A stretch of DNA of 64,000 nucleotides from Nymphaea colorata (GCF_008831285.2 NC_045145.1:1178001-1242000); one strand, 5' to 3'; counted from the first letter of the stretch, positions 35,657 through 47,574 are shown. The notes: generated from the sequence alone by a model not told the origin. Program-made: numbers and translations.

Positions 35657-37461
35657 ATGGTTGAAACCAGATTGCAAGCTAAGCAGGCTCCTCAGAATGA
35701 GGCATCATCTTCTGAACTCCAGCCAAAAACACTTAGCCTCCCAGCAATCGAGCCAGAAGGTTACCATATGTTCCGTTTGTTCATGGAAGGATTCATGAAG
35801 GAACAAGAAGAGCAAAAGGCCTTGATGGTTACTCCAGGACCAGAAAATGAAAAAGCTGCTAAGTAGAAAAGAAAGAAGAAAAACAACAAATCTTCTCCTA
35901 TAGATCAAGATGAAGGTCATATGGGCTCAGATTCAATAACTTGTAAGGAGGAAAAACCCGATTTTCTTCCTCTCTATAAGAAAAAGACAACAAAGAGAAA
36001 CAAGAAGAGAAAAGGAATTATGGTGGAAAGCAGCTCACCTAGCCCTATCACCACTGGAAGTTTGGAAGAGAAACTCAAAAGAAAGAGAAAGCCTATCATG
36101 AAAGGCAAAAAAAACCAAGAAATACATCCCCAACAGTAGCTCGAATAGTGAAAGATCTACAGAAAAAGTAAAGAAGATCAAGGGCAAGAAGAAAAAGACC
36201 AAGCTATAATTGGTCGAATAAAGTGATAAGGAAAATCTGACTAAGCCCAGATTCTATGAAATGGAGAAAACAATGAACAATCTTGAGCTTAGGGAAAGGG
36301 AAAATGTTCATACTTATGTGAGGACTACTTCCTTGGCATTTAAGGGGATGAAGACATGAAAGGCTTGCCCACAGAATTCGTCAGATATGATGGAACCACT
36401 TGCCCACTCGTTCATCTTTCAACCTTTTTCAATGATTGCTACAACATTCGGCCAAATAATAGAGCTTTGTTCTGATATTTTTCAAGAAGTCTTGAAGGCA
36501 TTGCTGCATAATGGTACAAATAAAATGTCAATCCAGTCGAGCTGAAGAAATTTGACAAATTGATAAACATGTTTGTCGAAAGAGTTGAACAAAATGATCC
36601 CATGGCTCCAACCCTTAGTACTATTTGCAGTCTTCATCAGAAATAGGGAGAAAAGGCTCGTGAATTCATCCAAAAATGGAGAATTCAATGCAACAAGATG
36701 AAGGAGCTCATTTCTAAGACACAAGCCTTGTCACTCATCAGAAAAAATGTTGCCAACCATTGAAAAGTCTCATCCACAGCGCCCCGATCAAGACTTTTGC
36801 TTAGTTAATTGAACAAGTAAACTCGATAGAAGAAGGAATTGAGGAGGGAGATTTTGATGGAATTATTGCCCCTAAGTACAAAGAAGATGGAAAGAAAGAA
36901 GGAAAGGCACAGTTGCCTGCACACTTTATAGCCAATGCTAGCATTAGAAAGGACCATGACAATAATTATGAGTAGGACAAAGAAGTCGGTCTCAAGAAGA
37001 ACACACAGTTTCCTAAAGGCGACGATGAAAGGAAAAACAAGCTCCCAGGTTGGTGCTATGACCGGAAATTGACTACTCTCAATCAGTCCTGTGAGAATAT
37101 CCTGGAATACCTCTACGCCAAAGGAACTATCGTCTTGCCAAAAGTATCTGAGCCTCCGAAAATGATGGGAGGAAATAAAGAAAAACTATGTAAGTTTCAT
37201 CGAGCCCCTGGGCATGACACTGAGGATTATTTTATCCTCAAAAACATTATCCAAGACTTCATCAACAAGGATCTCAAGATTGGTGATGATAGCATCCCTG
37301 AGGTGTTGAGGAATCCATTTCCTAACCATCGAAAGGTGGCGGTGGCCATGATAACCACTTGCACTCCACTCCCATATCATATGCAAGAGCACATCCGATC
37401 TTGTGATCGAAGAAGTTCACATAAAGTCATGATGACATCAGGGATGCTAAAAACCCTCTAG
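35657..37461 (+). pseudogene. Gag of the Tat-type element
   Basis: Starts at MVETRLQAKQAPQNEASSSE and passes through a very basic, Lys/Arg-rich linker (35860-36200). It then enters a capsid-like region with FVRYDGTTCPLVHLSTFFND, FDKLINMFVERVEQN and AREFIQKWRIQCNKM, typical of Tat gag. It closes with LCKFHRAPGHDTEDYFILKN, the Cys/His block that replaces a CCHC knuckle in this lineage. At least five in-frame stops are present. The basic linker suggests nuclear localisation or nucleic-acid binding. Confidence 0.8.
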
Positions 37462-37472
37462 ACTTTATTGTT

Positions 37473-38084
37473 ATGATGAGCAACAAGATGGAAAGTCCAC
37501 CCAAAAAACTTCTCATAATCCCAAAGACTTTTATCCTACGAAGCGGTGATGATGAATCATCAGATGACTCTTCGGATGAAGATTTGTCCTACTTGGGTGA
37601 GGTTCTCCCCTTACAAGAGCGTATGGTTGAAGGAGATTGGATTCGACCCTACAAAGAACAATCAATTACCTTTTCAAAAAAAGACCTCTCGAAATGGAGA
37701 TATTACCATGTAGATGTTCTTTACATCATCGTCCAGGTCAATGGGATGATTGTGCCACATGTATTGATCGATGGGAGAAGTGGCTTAAATAATTGTCCCA
37801 ATCTCACGGCCAAAGCATTGTGGTTTCTTGAAGACAAATATCGCTCTGATGATATCAAGATCTACCGATGTAATGGTCGAGGCATGAACAGTAATGGTGC
37901 CATCGACATGAATGTGATCATTGAAAATACCAACCATTGCATTGTATTCCATGTGGTGGAAGTGCCACCATCATACAACTTACTTTTGGGACAACCTTGG
38001 ATCCACCAAGTACGAAGAATCTCATCAACTCTTCATCAGTGCCTCAAATGGAATTCTGGCCCATTGATTCGGCGGATGTCCTAG
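37473..38084 (+). pseudogene. Aspartic protease of the Tat-type element
   Basis: A 203-codon open frame with an acidic start, then MIVPHVLIDGRSGLNNCPNL, where Tat relatives carry Asp-Gly-Gly-Ser at the active site and this copy reads Asp-Gly-Arg-Ser. The lineage-typical YNLLLGQPWIH near the C-terminus confirms the assignment. The remaining lineage motif SSTLHQCLKW follows. It is the longest undamaged frame of this element. Confidence 0.85.
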
Positions 38085-38121
38085 CATAAGAACAGCAAAG
38101 GACAGACCTTTGGAAGAATGA

Positions 38122-38367
38122 ATGCATAAAATGGAGATAGGTGAGTCATCAGGGAGTGCCTATACTATTTCAAGCAATCGTGCAAGTTTCCAAAGACACC
38201 CCTTATATGTTCATTCCATGAAAAACCCTAGGGGCTTTCAGTTGCTTCTAAAAGGTGGTCATCGTCCATTCACTGGCCTCGGAAAGAACAAAGATGGCAT
38301 CTTACAGCGGATTAGTATCCCTTTTCAGATGAACACCAGAGAACTAAGATATCATGAAGAAATTTGA
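38122..38367 (+). pseudogene. G-patch-like segment between protease and RT
   Basis: Contains FQLLLKGGHRPFTGLGKNKD, matching the pattern hydrophobic-x-K-x-G-x(3)-G-x-G-L-G-K-N-x-x-G of G-patch-like modules found at this position in Tat-lineage polyproteins. Such modules bind RNA or RNA helicases in other proteins; the role here is inferred. The frame closes at 38367. Confidence 0.6.
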
Positions 38368-38590
38368 AGATCTTGTGGGCTGATAGTATTCACTTTTGTT
38401 TCAAATCTCCATTGAATTTTGTAATCTTAAACTTCCTTTTTTTTGGTCAATCCCTTCTATGAACTAAGAACTTTTTTTAGTATATGCAATGCAAGCAACC
38501 TTTTGTTGTGAATTTTAATTTCATCCAATTCTTTTATTATCCTCTTTACAGGATGTCAGAACTCAATATGTCTCAGTTTATTCATTTTCC

Positions 38591-39640
38591 TTGGAAGCCC
38601 CCCAAAAAGCATTTATCGAACAAGCAGTCAGTGAAATGAAATCTATGGCAATACCCGGGTCAAAATTACCAGAATTCACCCAGATTCAGAAACAAGAACA
38701 TCTCTTGTCCTTGGTTAATGATCCAATTGAAGAGATTAATATTAGAACTAGTGAAGATCCTAAAATTCTTCAAATTGAAACCAGTTTGACAGTGGTTGAG
38801 AAGAAAAGATTGGTAGACTTTCTTAGAAGTAACCAAGAAGCTTTTGCTTGGACTTATGAAGATATGCCAATTAGCCCCCAATTGGTCAAACATCATTTGC
38901 CCTTAAATCCTAATTGCATGCCGATTAAGCAAAAGTTGTGGAAGCTTGATCCTCGACTATAAGGCTATGTAAAAGAAGGATTAGAAGACATGATAAAGGC
39001 AAAATTCATTCGTGCCATCGATTACCCCGAATAGTTGGCAAACATCATGGTGGTCCCCAAGAAAAATGACAAAGTTAGATTATGTATTGACTTTTGAGAC
39101 TTGAACAAAGTCACGCTCAAGGATGATTATCCACTTTCAAACATTGATTTGTTGGTAGATAGTACTGCAGGTCACGTCATGTTCTCCTTCATGGATGGAT
39201 ATTCTGGATATAATCAAATCAAATTAGCAGTCAAGGATCAACCTAAAACCACTTTTATTACATCCTGGGGCACTTTCTGTTACACGGTGATGTCATTTGG
39301 GTTGAAGAATGCTGGGGCAACTTATCAAAGAGCCATGGCTGCCATCTTCCATGACTAGATGCATAAAATCATGGATGCATATATCAATGACATATTGATC
39401 AAATCCAAGACGAAAGATGACATTGAAACTCTTGCCCAAGAATTCAAGAGGCTTTTATAGTATAAGTTTCGTTTGAATCGTCAAAAATGTGTATTTGGGG
39501 TTGAGTCAGGCAAGCTCTTGGGTTTCATGTTCAGCAAGAAGGGGATCGAGATAGATCTTACCAAAGCTAAAGAAATCATCGATATGCTACCACCTATCAA
39601 TATCAAGGAGTTGCGAAGTTTGCAAGGGTGAATCCAGTCC
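38591..39640 (+). pseudogene. Reverse transcriptase of the Tat-type element
   Basis: Visible blocks: HHLPLNPNCMPIKQKLWKLD, DLNKVTLKDDYPLSNIDLLV, FSFMDGYSGYNQIKLAVKDQ, SFGLKNAGATYQRAMAAIFH, AYINDILIKSKTKDD and LGFMFSKKGIEIDLTKAKEI. In relatives the catalytic box reads YIDDI; here the first Asp is Asn (YINDI), which should abolish polymerase activity. Stops lie at several points (for example after LDPRL and after IFHD), mostly as TAG in place of Trp, Gln or Arg codons. Confidence 0.92.
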
Positions 39641-40160
39641 ATGAGACGATTCATTTTCAATCTGGCCATGAGATGCGATCCATTCAACCAGCTGCCGAAT
39701 ACATGGTGCCAAGTTCGAATGGGTTTTGAATGCCAACAGTCATTCGAAAGGATCAAGAAATACCTTCTAAATCTGCCAATTCTAAAACCCCTGGTGTTGG
39801 GTAGACCATTGCTGCTTTACATCACAATGAATGAGTCAGCATGTGGCGGGTTTTTGGCACAATATAAGGAAGTTACATTGAGCATGCAATCTATTATATT
39901 AGCAAAACTTTTGTCCAGTACAAAAGAAGTACTCTCCAATCGAAAAAACTTGTCTAGAATTGGTTTGGATGTGTCATAAACTGAGACATTATTTATTAGC
40001 TTGTGAGGTCAAGATACTCTCCAAGCTAAATCCTCTTAAGTACATCTTGGAACAGTCATTCCTTAGTGGATGCATTGCAAGTTTTATTGATGCAATATGA
40101 TCTTGAATATGTGTCACAAAAGTCAATCAAAGGACAAGTAATTATGGATCAATTAGCAGA
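39641..40160 (+). pseudogene. First RNase H of the Tat-type element
   Basis: Begins with CQQSFERIKKYLLNLPILKP, then GRPLLLYITMNESACGGFLA, where the Asp of active relatives' YLSVSD is replaced by Asn. It ends with LMQYDLEYVSQKSIKGQVIM, then DQLADF, the connection to the second RNase H. The middle is frameshifted around 39900-40060. Confidence 0.8.
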
Positions 40161-40199
40161 CTTTCCCCAGTATGAAGAAATCAGAACTAACGATGAGTT

Positions 40200-40630
40200 T
40201 CTAGATGAACATGTACTAAGATTGGAAACAGTTCCATATGAAAGATGTACTTTGATGGATCCAGGAACGTGATGGGAGCTGGTATAGGCATTTTACTCAT
40301 CACTCCAGAAGAGGAAATGATCTCATATTCTTTTGAAACTCGACTTTTCATGTACCCATAACATGGCGGAATATGAAGCCCTCATTCAAGGATTTCGTTC
40401 GTTATTGAATTTTCAAGTGAAAAGGGTGCATGCCTTCAGCGACTCTCAGCTTATTATAAACTAAGTGAATGGAGAATGTCAAGTCCAAGATGAAAAGTTA
40501 GTGCCATATCAAGAAATCTCTACCTCCTTAATCTGTCAGCTTGAAGAAGTGCAACTGACTCACATAAAAAGAGAAGGTAACCCTATTGCAGATAGCCGTG
40601 CAAGCTTAGGATCCACCATTACATTTTAAA
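40200..40630 (+). pseudogene. Second, archaeal-type RNase H
   Basis: After a damaged start it reads HNMAEYEALIQGFRSLLNFQ, FSDSQLIIN, QVQDEKLVPYQEI and IKREGNPIADSRASLGS. The Glu of NxAEYEAL, the Asp of DSQL and the Asp of ADxxASL are preserved; the first catalytic Asp region is disrupted. This extra RNase H is diagnostic for the Tat lineage. Confidence 0.85.
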
Positions 40631-40689
40631 CCAATGAAGCAATTCGTTCTTTTGAGATTGGAAGATTAGAACACCCTGCTTTTGAAACA

Positions 40690-41803
40690 ATGACACATGT
40701 TCATCGTATCCAGGGAGGGAATGCACCTTGGTACCATGACATCAAAAGGTACATTGAAAGCGGAGAATTCCCTACTGAAATGGCAAAAATGAACAGAAAG
40801 CAATCCAATGTATGTCAGCGAGGTACTTTATTCTTACAGGGGTATTATACAGACGTGTATTTAGCACTGATTATTCTCGGTGCCTTGATGAAGATGAGGC
40901 AAAATAAGTCATCAAAGAATCACATCAAGGAGATTGTGGGGGCCATGTTGGTTATCAAACCCTCACCAAAAAGATAGTTCAGACATGATATTATTGGCCT
41001 ACTATGCAAAAGGATTGTCACCAATTTGTCAAAAGATGCAAAGAATGCCAACTTCATGCTCCAGTGATCTATGTTCCAACCTCTCACTTGCATTCTTTGA
41101 CATCTTTTTGGTCATTTTCAATGTGGGCATTTGATGTAGTTGGACCAATATCCCTTACAGCTTCCAATGTCCATAAGTATTTTCCTGTTGCAATGGACTA
41201 TTTTATTAAGTGGGTGGAAGTCGTCACAATCAGAACAGTGGAAGGACGTCATGTAGTGTCCTTCATTCACAAAAATCTTCTTTGCAGATTCAGAGTCCCT
41301 CATGATATAGTATATGACAACGAGACTCATTTCAAGAATAAAAAGATGAGGCAACTGTGCAATAAGTACCGCATCACGCACCATTTTTCAGCTCTTTATT
41401 ACCCCAAGGCAATGGACAAGCAGAGGCTACCAACAAGATCTTGATCCGCATCTTGGAACGAACAATAGAAACTGCCAGAGATTGGCATGAAAAGATGCAT
41501 AACGCTCTATGGGCATATCGCACCACTATGAGAACTCCAACAAATGCTACTCCAACAAAGCTAGTCTGTGGAACAGAAGTGGTTCTACCATTACATGTGT
41601 TGAAACCCGCTTTGAAGTTCGCTTCTCTCATAGAGCTCCCTCTAACTCAATATCAGCAGAAAAGGCTAATGCAACTTGATTTGCTAGATGAAAAGAGGCT
41701 AAAAGCAGCTAAACATGCTGATGCTTATCACCAAAGGTTAGCCAGACAATTTGCCAAGTCAGTTATCGAGAGACAGTTCAAAGGGAATGAATTGGTCTTA
41801 TGA
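40690..41803 (+). pseudogene. Integrase of the Tat-type element
   Basis: The start carries QGGNAPWYHDIKRYIESGEF and, after a frame change near 40880, a Cys/His zinc region ending in CKECQLHA. The core has SFSMWAFDVVGPISL (first Asp), DYFIKWVEVV and VYDNETHFKNKKMRQL (second Asp). A one-base shift near 41420 moves the downstream EATNKI-type Glu segment into the frame that continues with MHNALWAYRTTMRTPTNATP and VCGTEVVLPL. The C-terminal tail runs to KGNELVL at 41803. No chromodomain is present, as expected for Tat elements. Confidence 0.9.
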
Positions 41804-42019
41804 TCTATGGTGTACCTCAGAGAAATTGATGCTTATGGGGTGGAACTTGCCGATCTTATTAATGTCCTTCACCTCAAGAAATTTTATGCCTAGTTCTCTT
41901 GTATTCATTTTCCAATCAATGTCAAATATTTGTATTTCCACATCTACTATTCAATCTAGATTCTTCCCAGTCATAAAACATGACAATTACACTGGAGCAT
42001 TTTTTATTATTATTATTAT

Positions 42020-42340
42020 CGTTCAAGGCTTGAGAGCAACCCTTGTAGATAAAGGGTTAAACCTGCAATATAAGGGCAGCCCATACAAGCAAGGGGTTAA
42101 ACATGCAATGCTAGCCGAAGCAACTCACGCAGGTAAAGGGGTTAAACTTGTGCTACAAGCCAAAGCAACCCACACAGTTAAAGGGTTCAACTTGTGATGC
42201 AAGTCAAGGCAACCCATTCAGGTGGGTTAATCCAGAATTTGAAATCGGCAAACCCGTGCAGGTAAGGGGTTAAACTTGAAATTTAAGCTCAAACGACCCA
42301 TCGAGGTGGGGGGATAAGCCTGAAACATCACTCTCCACAT
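42020..42340. repeat. Minisatellite in the retroelement 3' UTR
   Basis: About six degenerate units of roughly 50 bp repeat the theme aaaggggttaaacttg, then gcaagccaaagcaacccac and acaggt. Tandem repeats in the 3' untranslated region are a known habit of Tat-lineage elements. Confidence 0.75.
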
Positions 42341-42400
42341 ATTTTGTTTGAAAAATTTGTGGTGCTTATCATTGTCACTAAGCATGCTAACACCGGCTTA

Positions 42401-42509
42401 GCAACAAAGAGGGGCATCTGTAATCACCCCAAAATTTTCTAAAATTTTTGAAGATCCAAAATAGATCCAAGTTCAAATCCAAATTGAGCAACAAAGAGGG
42501 GCATCTATA
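42401..42509 (+). repeat. Duplicated polypurine tract and LTR junction
   Basis: The phrase gcaacaaagaggggcatct followed by gtaa or ataa occurs at 42401 and again at 42488, 87 bp apart. Such a purine run directly before TGTAAT or TATAAC is what is expected at the polypurine tract/3' LTR junction. I take 42419 (TG) as the LTR start; the second copy is either a tandem duplication or an alternative start. Confidence 0.65.
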
Positions 42510-42964
42510 ACACGTGCTTGCTCTTGAGCAAGCTTGTGCGCGTCAAATTTGTGCACGCAGGCAGGCTTATGCACGCGATAATGCTATCGCGCGCCTGTGC
42601 GTGTCGCTCGACAGCTTGTCAGCCGACCACACTGTCGCGGGAGCGACCTCTTAGACAAGCAGGCTTCATTTAAAAAAAAAGAGCCGTTTGGGGTGTTTTT
42701 TTTGTCATTTTGAGTGGGCATTTGCCCTCCCTACACTTGAATAAGTGATTTTCAGGCCTAATGGCCAACCAATACTCATTTCAAACCATTTCTTTTTCAA
42801 AATAATTCAAAATTATGTGAAATTCTAATGAAAATGTTATAAAATTAAAAAAATCAAAATTCGGGTTTTGACTCTAAAATCTTCTACAAATACCCCCACT
42901 TCCCCCTCTTGGGTAAGAGTGGCCATTGGGAGAAATCCTAGAGTGTTCTCACTTGAAGACTTAA

Positions 42965-43000
<36 letters not shown>

Positions 43001-45000
43001 TTCCTCTTTCAATTTCTCCTCTTCCTCTCCAACTTGCAGCAAGCTACAACTCTCCTAGAGACATCCTCTTCATTATCTTGGAGATTCTTTCAAGGTAAGT
43101 ACAAGATATTTCAAGCATTGTTTTTCATTTTCTTAAGTGGTTTCTCATTAGAGGTATGTAATCATCATCCCCTCATTTTCTCTTATTTTCTCTTCTTTCA
43201 TATTCATCTCCCAAGGCCAAAGGAGATAACACTCAACCTCTTTTTAGAAACAAGAGGCCATGCTCAAGTGCACCGGGAGCATGGAAAGATGAGATGATCT
43301 TTCATTTCATGATTAAATCATGTTTTTCTCTTTATTGAGTATAGCATTGTCTTTCTTTCTTCATTTTCTTCTCATCTTCATCTTCCCATGGCTAAATGAG
43401 ATAGTACTCAATCTCTTTTTATAGATAAGAGGCTATGCTCAAGTGCACTAGGAGCATGGAAAGATGAGATGATCTTTCATTTCATGATTGAATCATGTTT
43501 CTTCTTTTATTGAATATAGCATTGTCTTTCTTTCTTCATTTCCTTATCATCTTCATCTCCTCATGGCCAAAGGAGATAGCACTCAACCTCTTTTTATAGA
43601 CAAGATGCTATGCTCAAGTGCACCGGAAGCATGAAAAGATGAGAGATGATCTTTCATTTCATAGTTACATTATGCCCTCCCTCCTAGTTGAACCTTTCTC
43701 TCTCTCTTGTTCTCTCTCTCTCTCTCATTCTCTCCCTCTCTCTTCCCTTCCTTGAATATTGTCTATATGTTATCCTGCAAAGTTGCTTGGTTTTTCATTT
43801 ATATGTGAATGTATGGTGGGAAAGAGAGTGTGGTTTGGGGTTCTTTATCTTAATCTTCATATTAATTTTTGAGGTTGGGACTTGTCCAACCTGAGAAAAC
43901 CATTTTGTGCTAGTTTCCTTCCTAATCACCCCAGGAAATATATCCCTTGTAGCAAACTAAGTAATAATATTCTATGTTTATATATAAATCATATTTTCTA
44001 AAACATTTTGAAAACAAACTTTCTAATGCGGCTTTAGAGACTTAGCATAGACTCTTGCATGAGATTTTTGGTTATTCATTGATTTCTTATCTTGTAAAGG
44101 CACGTATGTATATACATGTTATATAAATCTATGCACACATGATGATCCCCCCATTTTTCTCTCTCTATGCTTTCACTTTCCATTTTATAAATTTTCATAC
44201 ACGCATGAATGCGTGTGCACATGTGCTTTATTTCCACTCTTTAGAATATTTTATTCTTCTTTTCAAGACAAATATCTTCCCTTATGAAATTTCTTATACA
44301 TACCCATATATACATATGTATATTTTTCTTTTTCTCTAAATCCTCTATCTCTCTTCAAATCAATACATCTTTTTCTCTCAAGCTTTCGTATATGTGTATA
44401 TGTGATAGTATGTACACATATAGAAATGTGTCTCTCTATTGCCTCTCTTTCTTTTCATGATAGTGTTTTATCTCTTGTATTCTTTTTAACATTCTCCTCT
44501 CATGATCTTTTTATTTACCAACTTCATTAAGACCATAAACTAAGTAATGACCCAATATTGAATCATGCTTGATGGTCTTGAACCCCAATCCATTTTCAAA
44601 AACTTTTCCTTCTTATATATGATATTCATCAAAACAAAAATCTTCGATGAATGTTATGGTAGAAATGAATGATTTTTCTTTCTAATCTTATAGTATCAAT
44701 GCATTCATATATTCCAACCCACTTTATTTCACTTATGATCACAAACACCTCTCTAAAAGAACTTAAGCAAGATGAGATGAGCTCTAACTAGGTGGAACCG
44801 AATTAGAGCAAAATTTCAAACGTACTTAAAGTCTTAAGAGACATTTTCAAGCAACTTTTCAAGAATCTTTCAAAAGTTTGAAACTTCAAACTTTCAATAT
44901 TTTCAACACCGCATATAGAATCAAAAGGATGTTTAAGTTAAACTGAAATGCATCAATGATGAACGTAGCCCTTAGATTGATTACTCCCAGTAAAGGCACC
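42419..45000 (+). repeat. Probable 3' LTR of the Tat-type element
   Basis: Begins TGTAATCACC after the polypurine tract. It includes an unusually GC- and CpG-rich island (42530-42650), a possible TATA-like motif (ctacaaatac near 42890), a CT microsatellite (42969-43000) and a triple 175-bp repeat. The end is not defined; receptor-kinase sequence is recognisable from about 45016. Without a second LTR, length and ends remain inference. Confidence 0.5.
43170..43690. repeat. Three tandem copies of a ~175-bp unit
   Basis: Landmarks ggccaaaggagataacactc, ggctaaatgagatagtactc and ggccaaaggagatagcactc start at 43215, 43390 and 43565. Each is followed by ctatgctcaagtgcac and gatgatctttcatttcat. Units are about 90% alike by eye and pyrimidine-rich in between. 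Confidence 0.9.
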
Positions 45001-45015
45001 AGGAACGGTCGATCC

Positions 45016-45940
45016 TCATACCAATGGGCGAGTCTCTTTCTTTCCTATTTCAAAACAAAACCTCATTTTTCTAGAGCACTCCAAAACCAACCAAAAATTT
45101 TGGGATGAAACTGTCATGAAACTCTCAATAGCAAAAGGGTTAAACAAGCTCTCAGGCAGTGTACCAGTTAGATTGTTCATTTCCACATTAAATAATGTTA
45201 AGTGGGTTAATCTTCTCAACTTAGAAGGAATGTTCCCATACACATGATTTTGACCAATATTAAGGTACTCCAGTTTTGAGATGTTGGCAAAAGTGACTGG
45301 AATGGTGCCCATGAGCCTATTACCATAAAGGTTTATGTGCTTGAGTTCCAGCAAACTGCCTAGGAACTCCGGAATGCTTCCATAGAATTGGTTATCTCGA
45401 GCTGACAGTATTTGGAGACCTTGGCAATGGCTCAGTGTTTGTGGGATCAACCCCTCAGAATTGTTTTTTCTTATAGATTTTCTAACTGAGAGAGGAGACT
45501 AAAATCAATGGGAAGATGACCATGGAAACTGTCATTTGTAAGATCAAGAACTTGTAAGAAGGAGAGATTGCTGATGTATGGAGAGAGAGTACCTTCAAGT
45601 GCCTTTTTGGAGAGGTTCAGAGAACTACCCTTGGTGAACCACATCCACATGAAACTCCATTCCAGTCACAGATAGAGATGTTGGAATTTCAATTTGATAA
45701 CACGTTATGAGAGTCTTTAGTGACAAGGGATTTGAAAGATAGCAATGCGAATTGATCAGTCACGTTGCTCAGAGAAACAAGGGCGGAGGGCACCTCCCTT
45801 TGGCCAAGAACCACAATCAAGGTGAAGGAGGAAAAACACAAAAGAAAGACGAGCGCTGAGGTGACCGACCGGTGGTTGCCATGCCTATCCAATTTGTTAT
45901 GCAGAACATGCATGAGCAGGAATTCAAGGTCTTCAATTTA
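45016..45940 (-). pseudogene. LRR receptor kinase relic B, N-terminal part
   Basis: Close relative of the gene at 27015: signal peptide SALVFLLCFSSFTLIVVLGQ, LRRNT start DQFALLSFKSLVTKDSHNVL, and later LRRs HCQGLQILSARDNQFYGSIP and NRLMGTIPVTFANISKLEYL. A stop follows NVLSN (45689) and the frame is lost between 45450 and 45690. Similarity ends near 45100 within the LRRs, where probable retroelement LTR sequence begins. No kinase part is attached. Confidence 0.9.
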
Positions 45941-46453
45941 TGTATAGATTCTCTTCCAGAAAATTTGTCCTTTTCTTTTTTCAAGTTGTAGAAGGCTCGG
46001 GTCTTAACTGCTTTGGAACGCATTGCTTCATATTTCCAAATTAAGAGGCATGGCTGATAATTGCATCAATGAGACTCTTTCTTGTTCCCTTTACCACTTT
46101 CAACTCTATTCAATCCCAAATCAAAGTTATCAATTGAACTTCTTTTTTCCCCAAATATCCCGAACTGATTTCGACCATAGTCACAGATATGCTTTCTGCC
46201 TTTTAAATGGTGAGGTTTTTCTATCATATAATGTGGTTAGCATGGGAAAACAGGAAAAATGTGGTAATTTTTTAAAAATAGGGTAAAATTTAAAAGTAGA
46301 AGTTGGAAACGAGCAGTTTAGCAATAAAAAAGTATGAAAAAATGTCTAAAAAGGGTAAAAGAGAAAAAAAAACTGGAAAAAAGTGTTTCTTTGGTGTGGC
46401 ATTTTTTTTCCAAAAGATACTTGAATCGGCTGGTTCGTTCAAATTTATGCTAA
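45941..46453 (-). other. Upstream region of receptor-kinase relic B
   Basis: Matches the region 26493-27014 in inverted orientation up to about 46330, including ctttgatttggg-like and ggttttctctattc-like words around an untranslated leader. No separate gene. Confidence 0.55.
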
Positions 46454-46559
46454 ATCAATTTGATCAGTTCATCTGTGTTTAAACAAAAAGTTATTGTTTT
46501 TTATTAATCAATTTGATGTAGTCCATCTGTTTTTTAAAAAAGTTATTGTTTTTTATTAT
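46454..46559. repeat. Two tandem copies of a 53-bp unit
   Basis: Both copies begin atcaatttgat (46454 and 46507) and end gttattgttttttattat. Five to six differences separate them. Confidence 0.85.
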
Positions 46560-46884
46560 CCTATATAGGTTGTTTGTTATTTCTCTAAAGAATATAATTT
46601 TCATATTTTGTGCTGATTAACAACCAAATCGTTTAATTCACCGGATCAACCAGCACATGGAAGTTGGGTAGTAACTTTATCCACTCATTTCAAAAGATGA
46701 ATTTTCAAAGGTCGCAATCAGACGGACCACGATGGCCAGTTCTTGGTTTTTAAGGAGTCCAAATTTTCTTATATCCGGTTGGTTCTCATTTATTTGGGTT
46801 AATCCAAATTGAGACCCAATCTAACTTATATCTTTTTTTATTTTTCAATATTCAGATTTAATGATCTGGGCCAGATCCAACCCG

Positions 46885-47020
46885 TTGACAGCGCTAACTC
46901 CATAAAGCCACGCGTTCTAACGGGGTCATAGTTAATTACGCTCACGTCCCACTTGTATATATTATATACATATATTATATACATATATATATATATATAT
47001 ATATAGTGGAGAGAGAGAGA
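46885..47020. repeat. Dispersed repeat with TA/GA microsatellite, partner at 59228-59360
   Basis: Both copies read ttgacagcgctaactccata, aagccacg, a few differences, then cgctcacgtcccacttgt-type sequence and a TA microsatellite followed by GAGAGA. This is a conserved unit repeated about 12 kb apart in the same orientation. Confidence 0.85.
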
Positions 47021-47574
47021 GAAAATGAGAGTTATTAATATGATTATCAAATGCCCAACATTTTGTGCCCCCACGCGCCCTCCACATCCCATGCCCAACT
47101 ATCGTTGTTGTGTAAACGACAGCTGCCTGTATAGCATCCTACAGCCTTTCAACCTTCACAGCCTCCATTATAGCCCTCAATTTTTTTTCACCACCATGAC
47201 TCTGCCTGTCCAATAGTTGTTCCTTATAATTACCTCATCTCCATCGCTAACAAATAAGAAGTACCAAAATACAATAAAACATCATCTTGTATTTAATGAA
47301 AAAGAAAATAGCTCTAAGCGGCGTTTTATAATCCATATTTTTCGTTAGTTTTTATATGGTTTTAAAAAAGGAAATAGGTGAACATGAAATTGCAAAAAGA
47401 ATAATATGAAAAGCATGACTTGCAAACTTTTCTAAACTGAAAAAAATATATATATAACTTTAAAGATATTGTAATTTTAAATATCATATAAGTTTCAGCA
47501 TTACAGTAAAATAAGATCTCCCACAATGTATAATATAATTTTGTATATATAATATATAATCTAAAGGATTTAGA

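Larger units (their letters stand above)
34285..45000 (+). mobile_element. Degenerate Ty3/gypsy Tat-lineage (Ogre/Retand-like) retrotransposon with a plant mobile domain
   Basis: Plus-strand order: PMD region (34438-35480), gag (35657-37461), protease (37473-38084), G-patch-like segment, reverse transcriptase (38591-39640), RNase H, a second archaeal-type RNase H (about 40250-40630) and integrase to 41803. A 3' UTR minisatellite, polypurine tract and LTR starting TGTAATCACC at 42419 follow. Two RNase H domains and the RT block GLKNAGATYQRAM are hallmarks of the Tat lineage. There are numerous stops and frame changes and the RT active site is mutated, so the copy is inactive. No 5' LTR was recognised. 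The right boundary near 45000 is set only by the start of receptor-kinase sequence and is uncertain. Confidence 0.9.
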
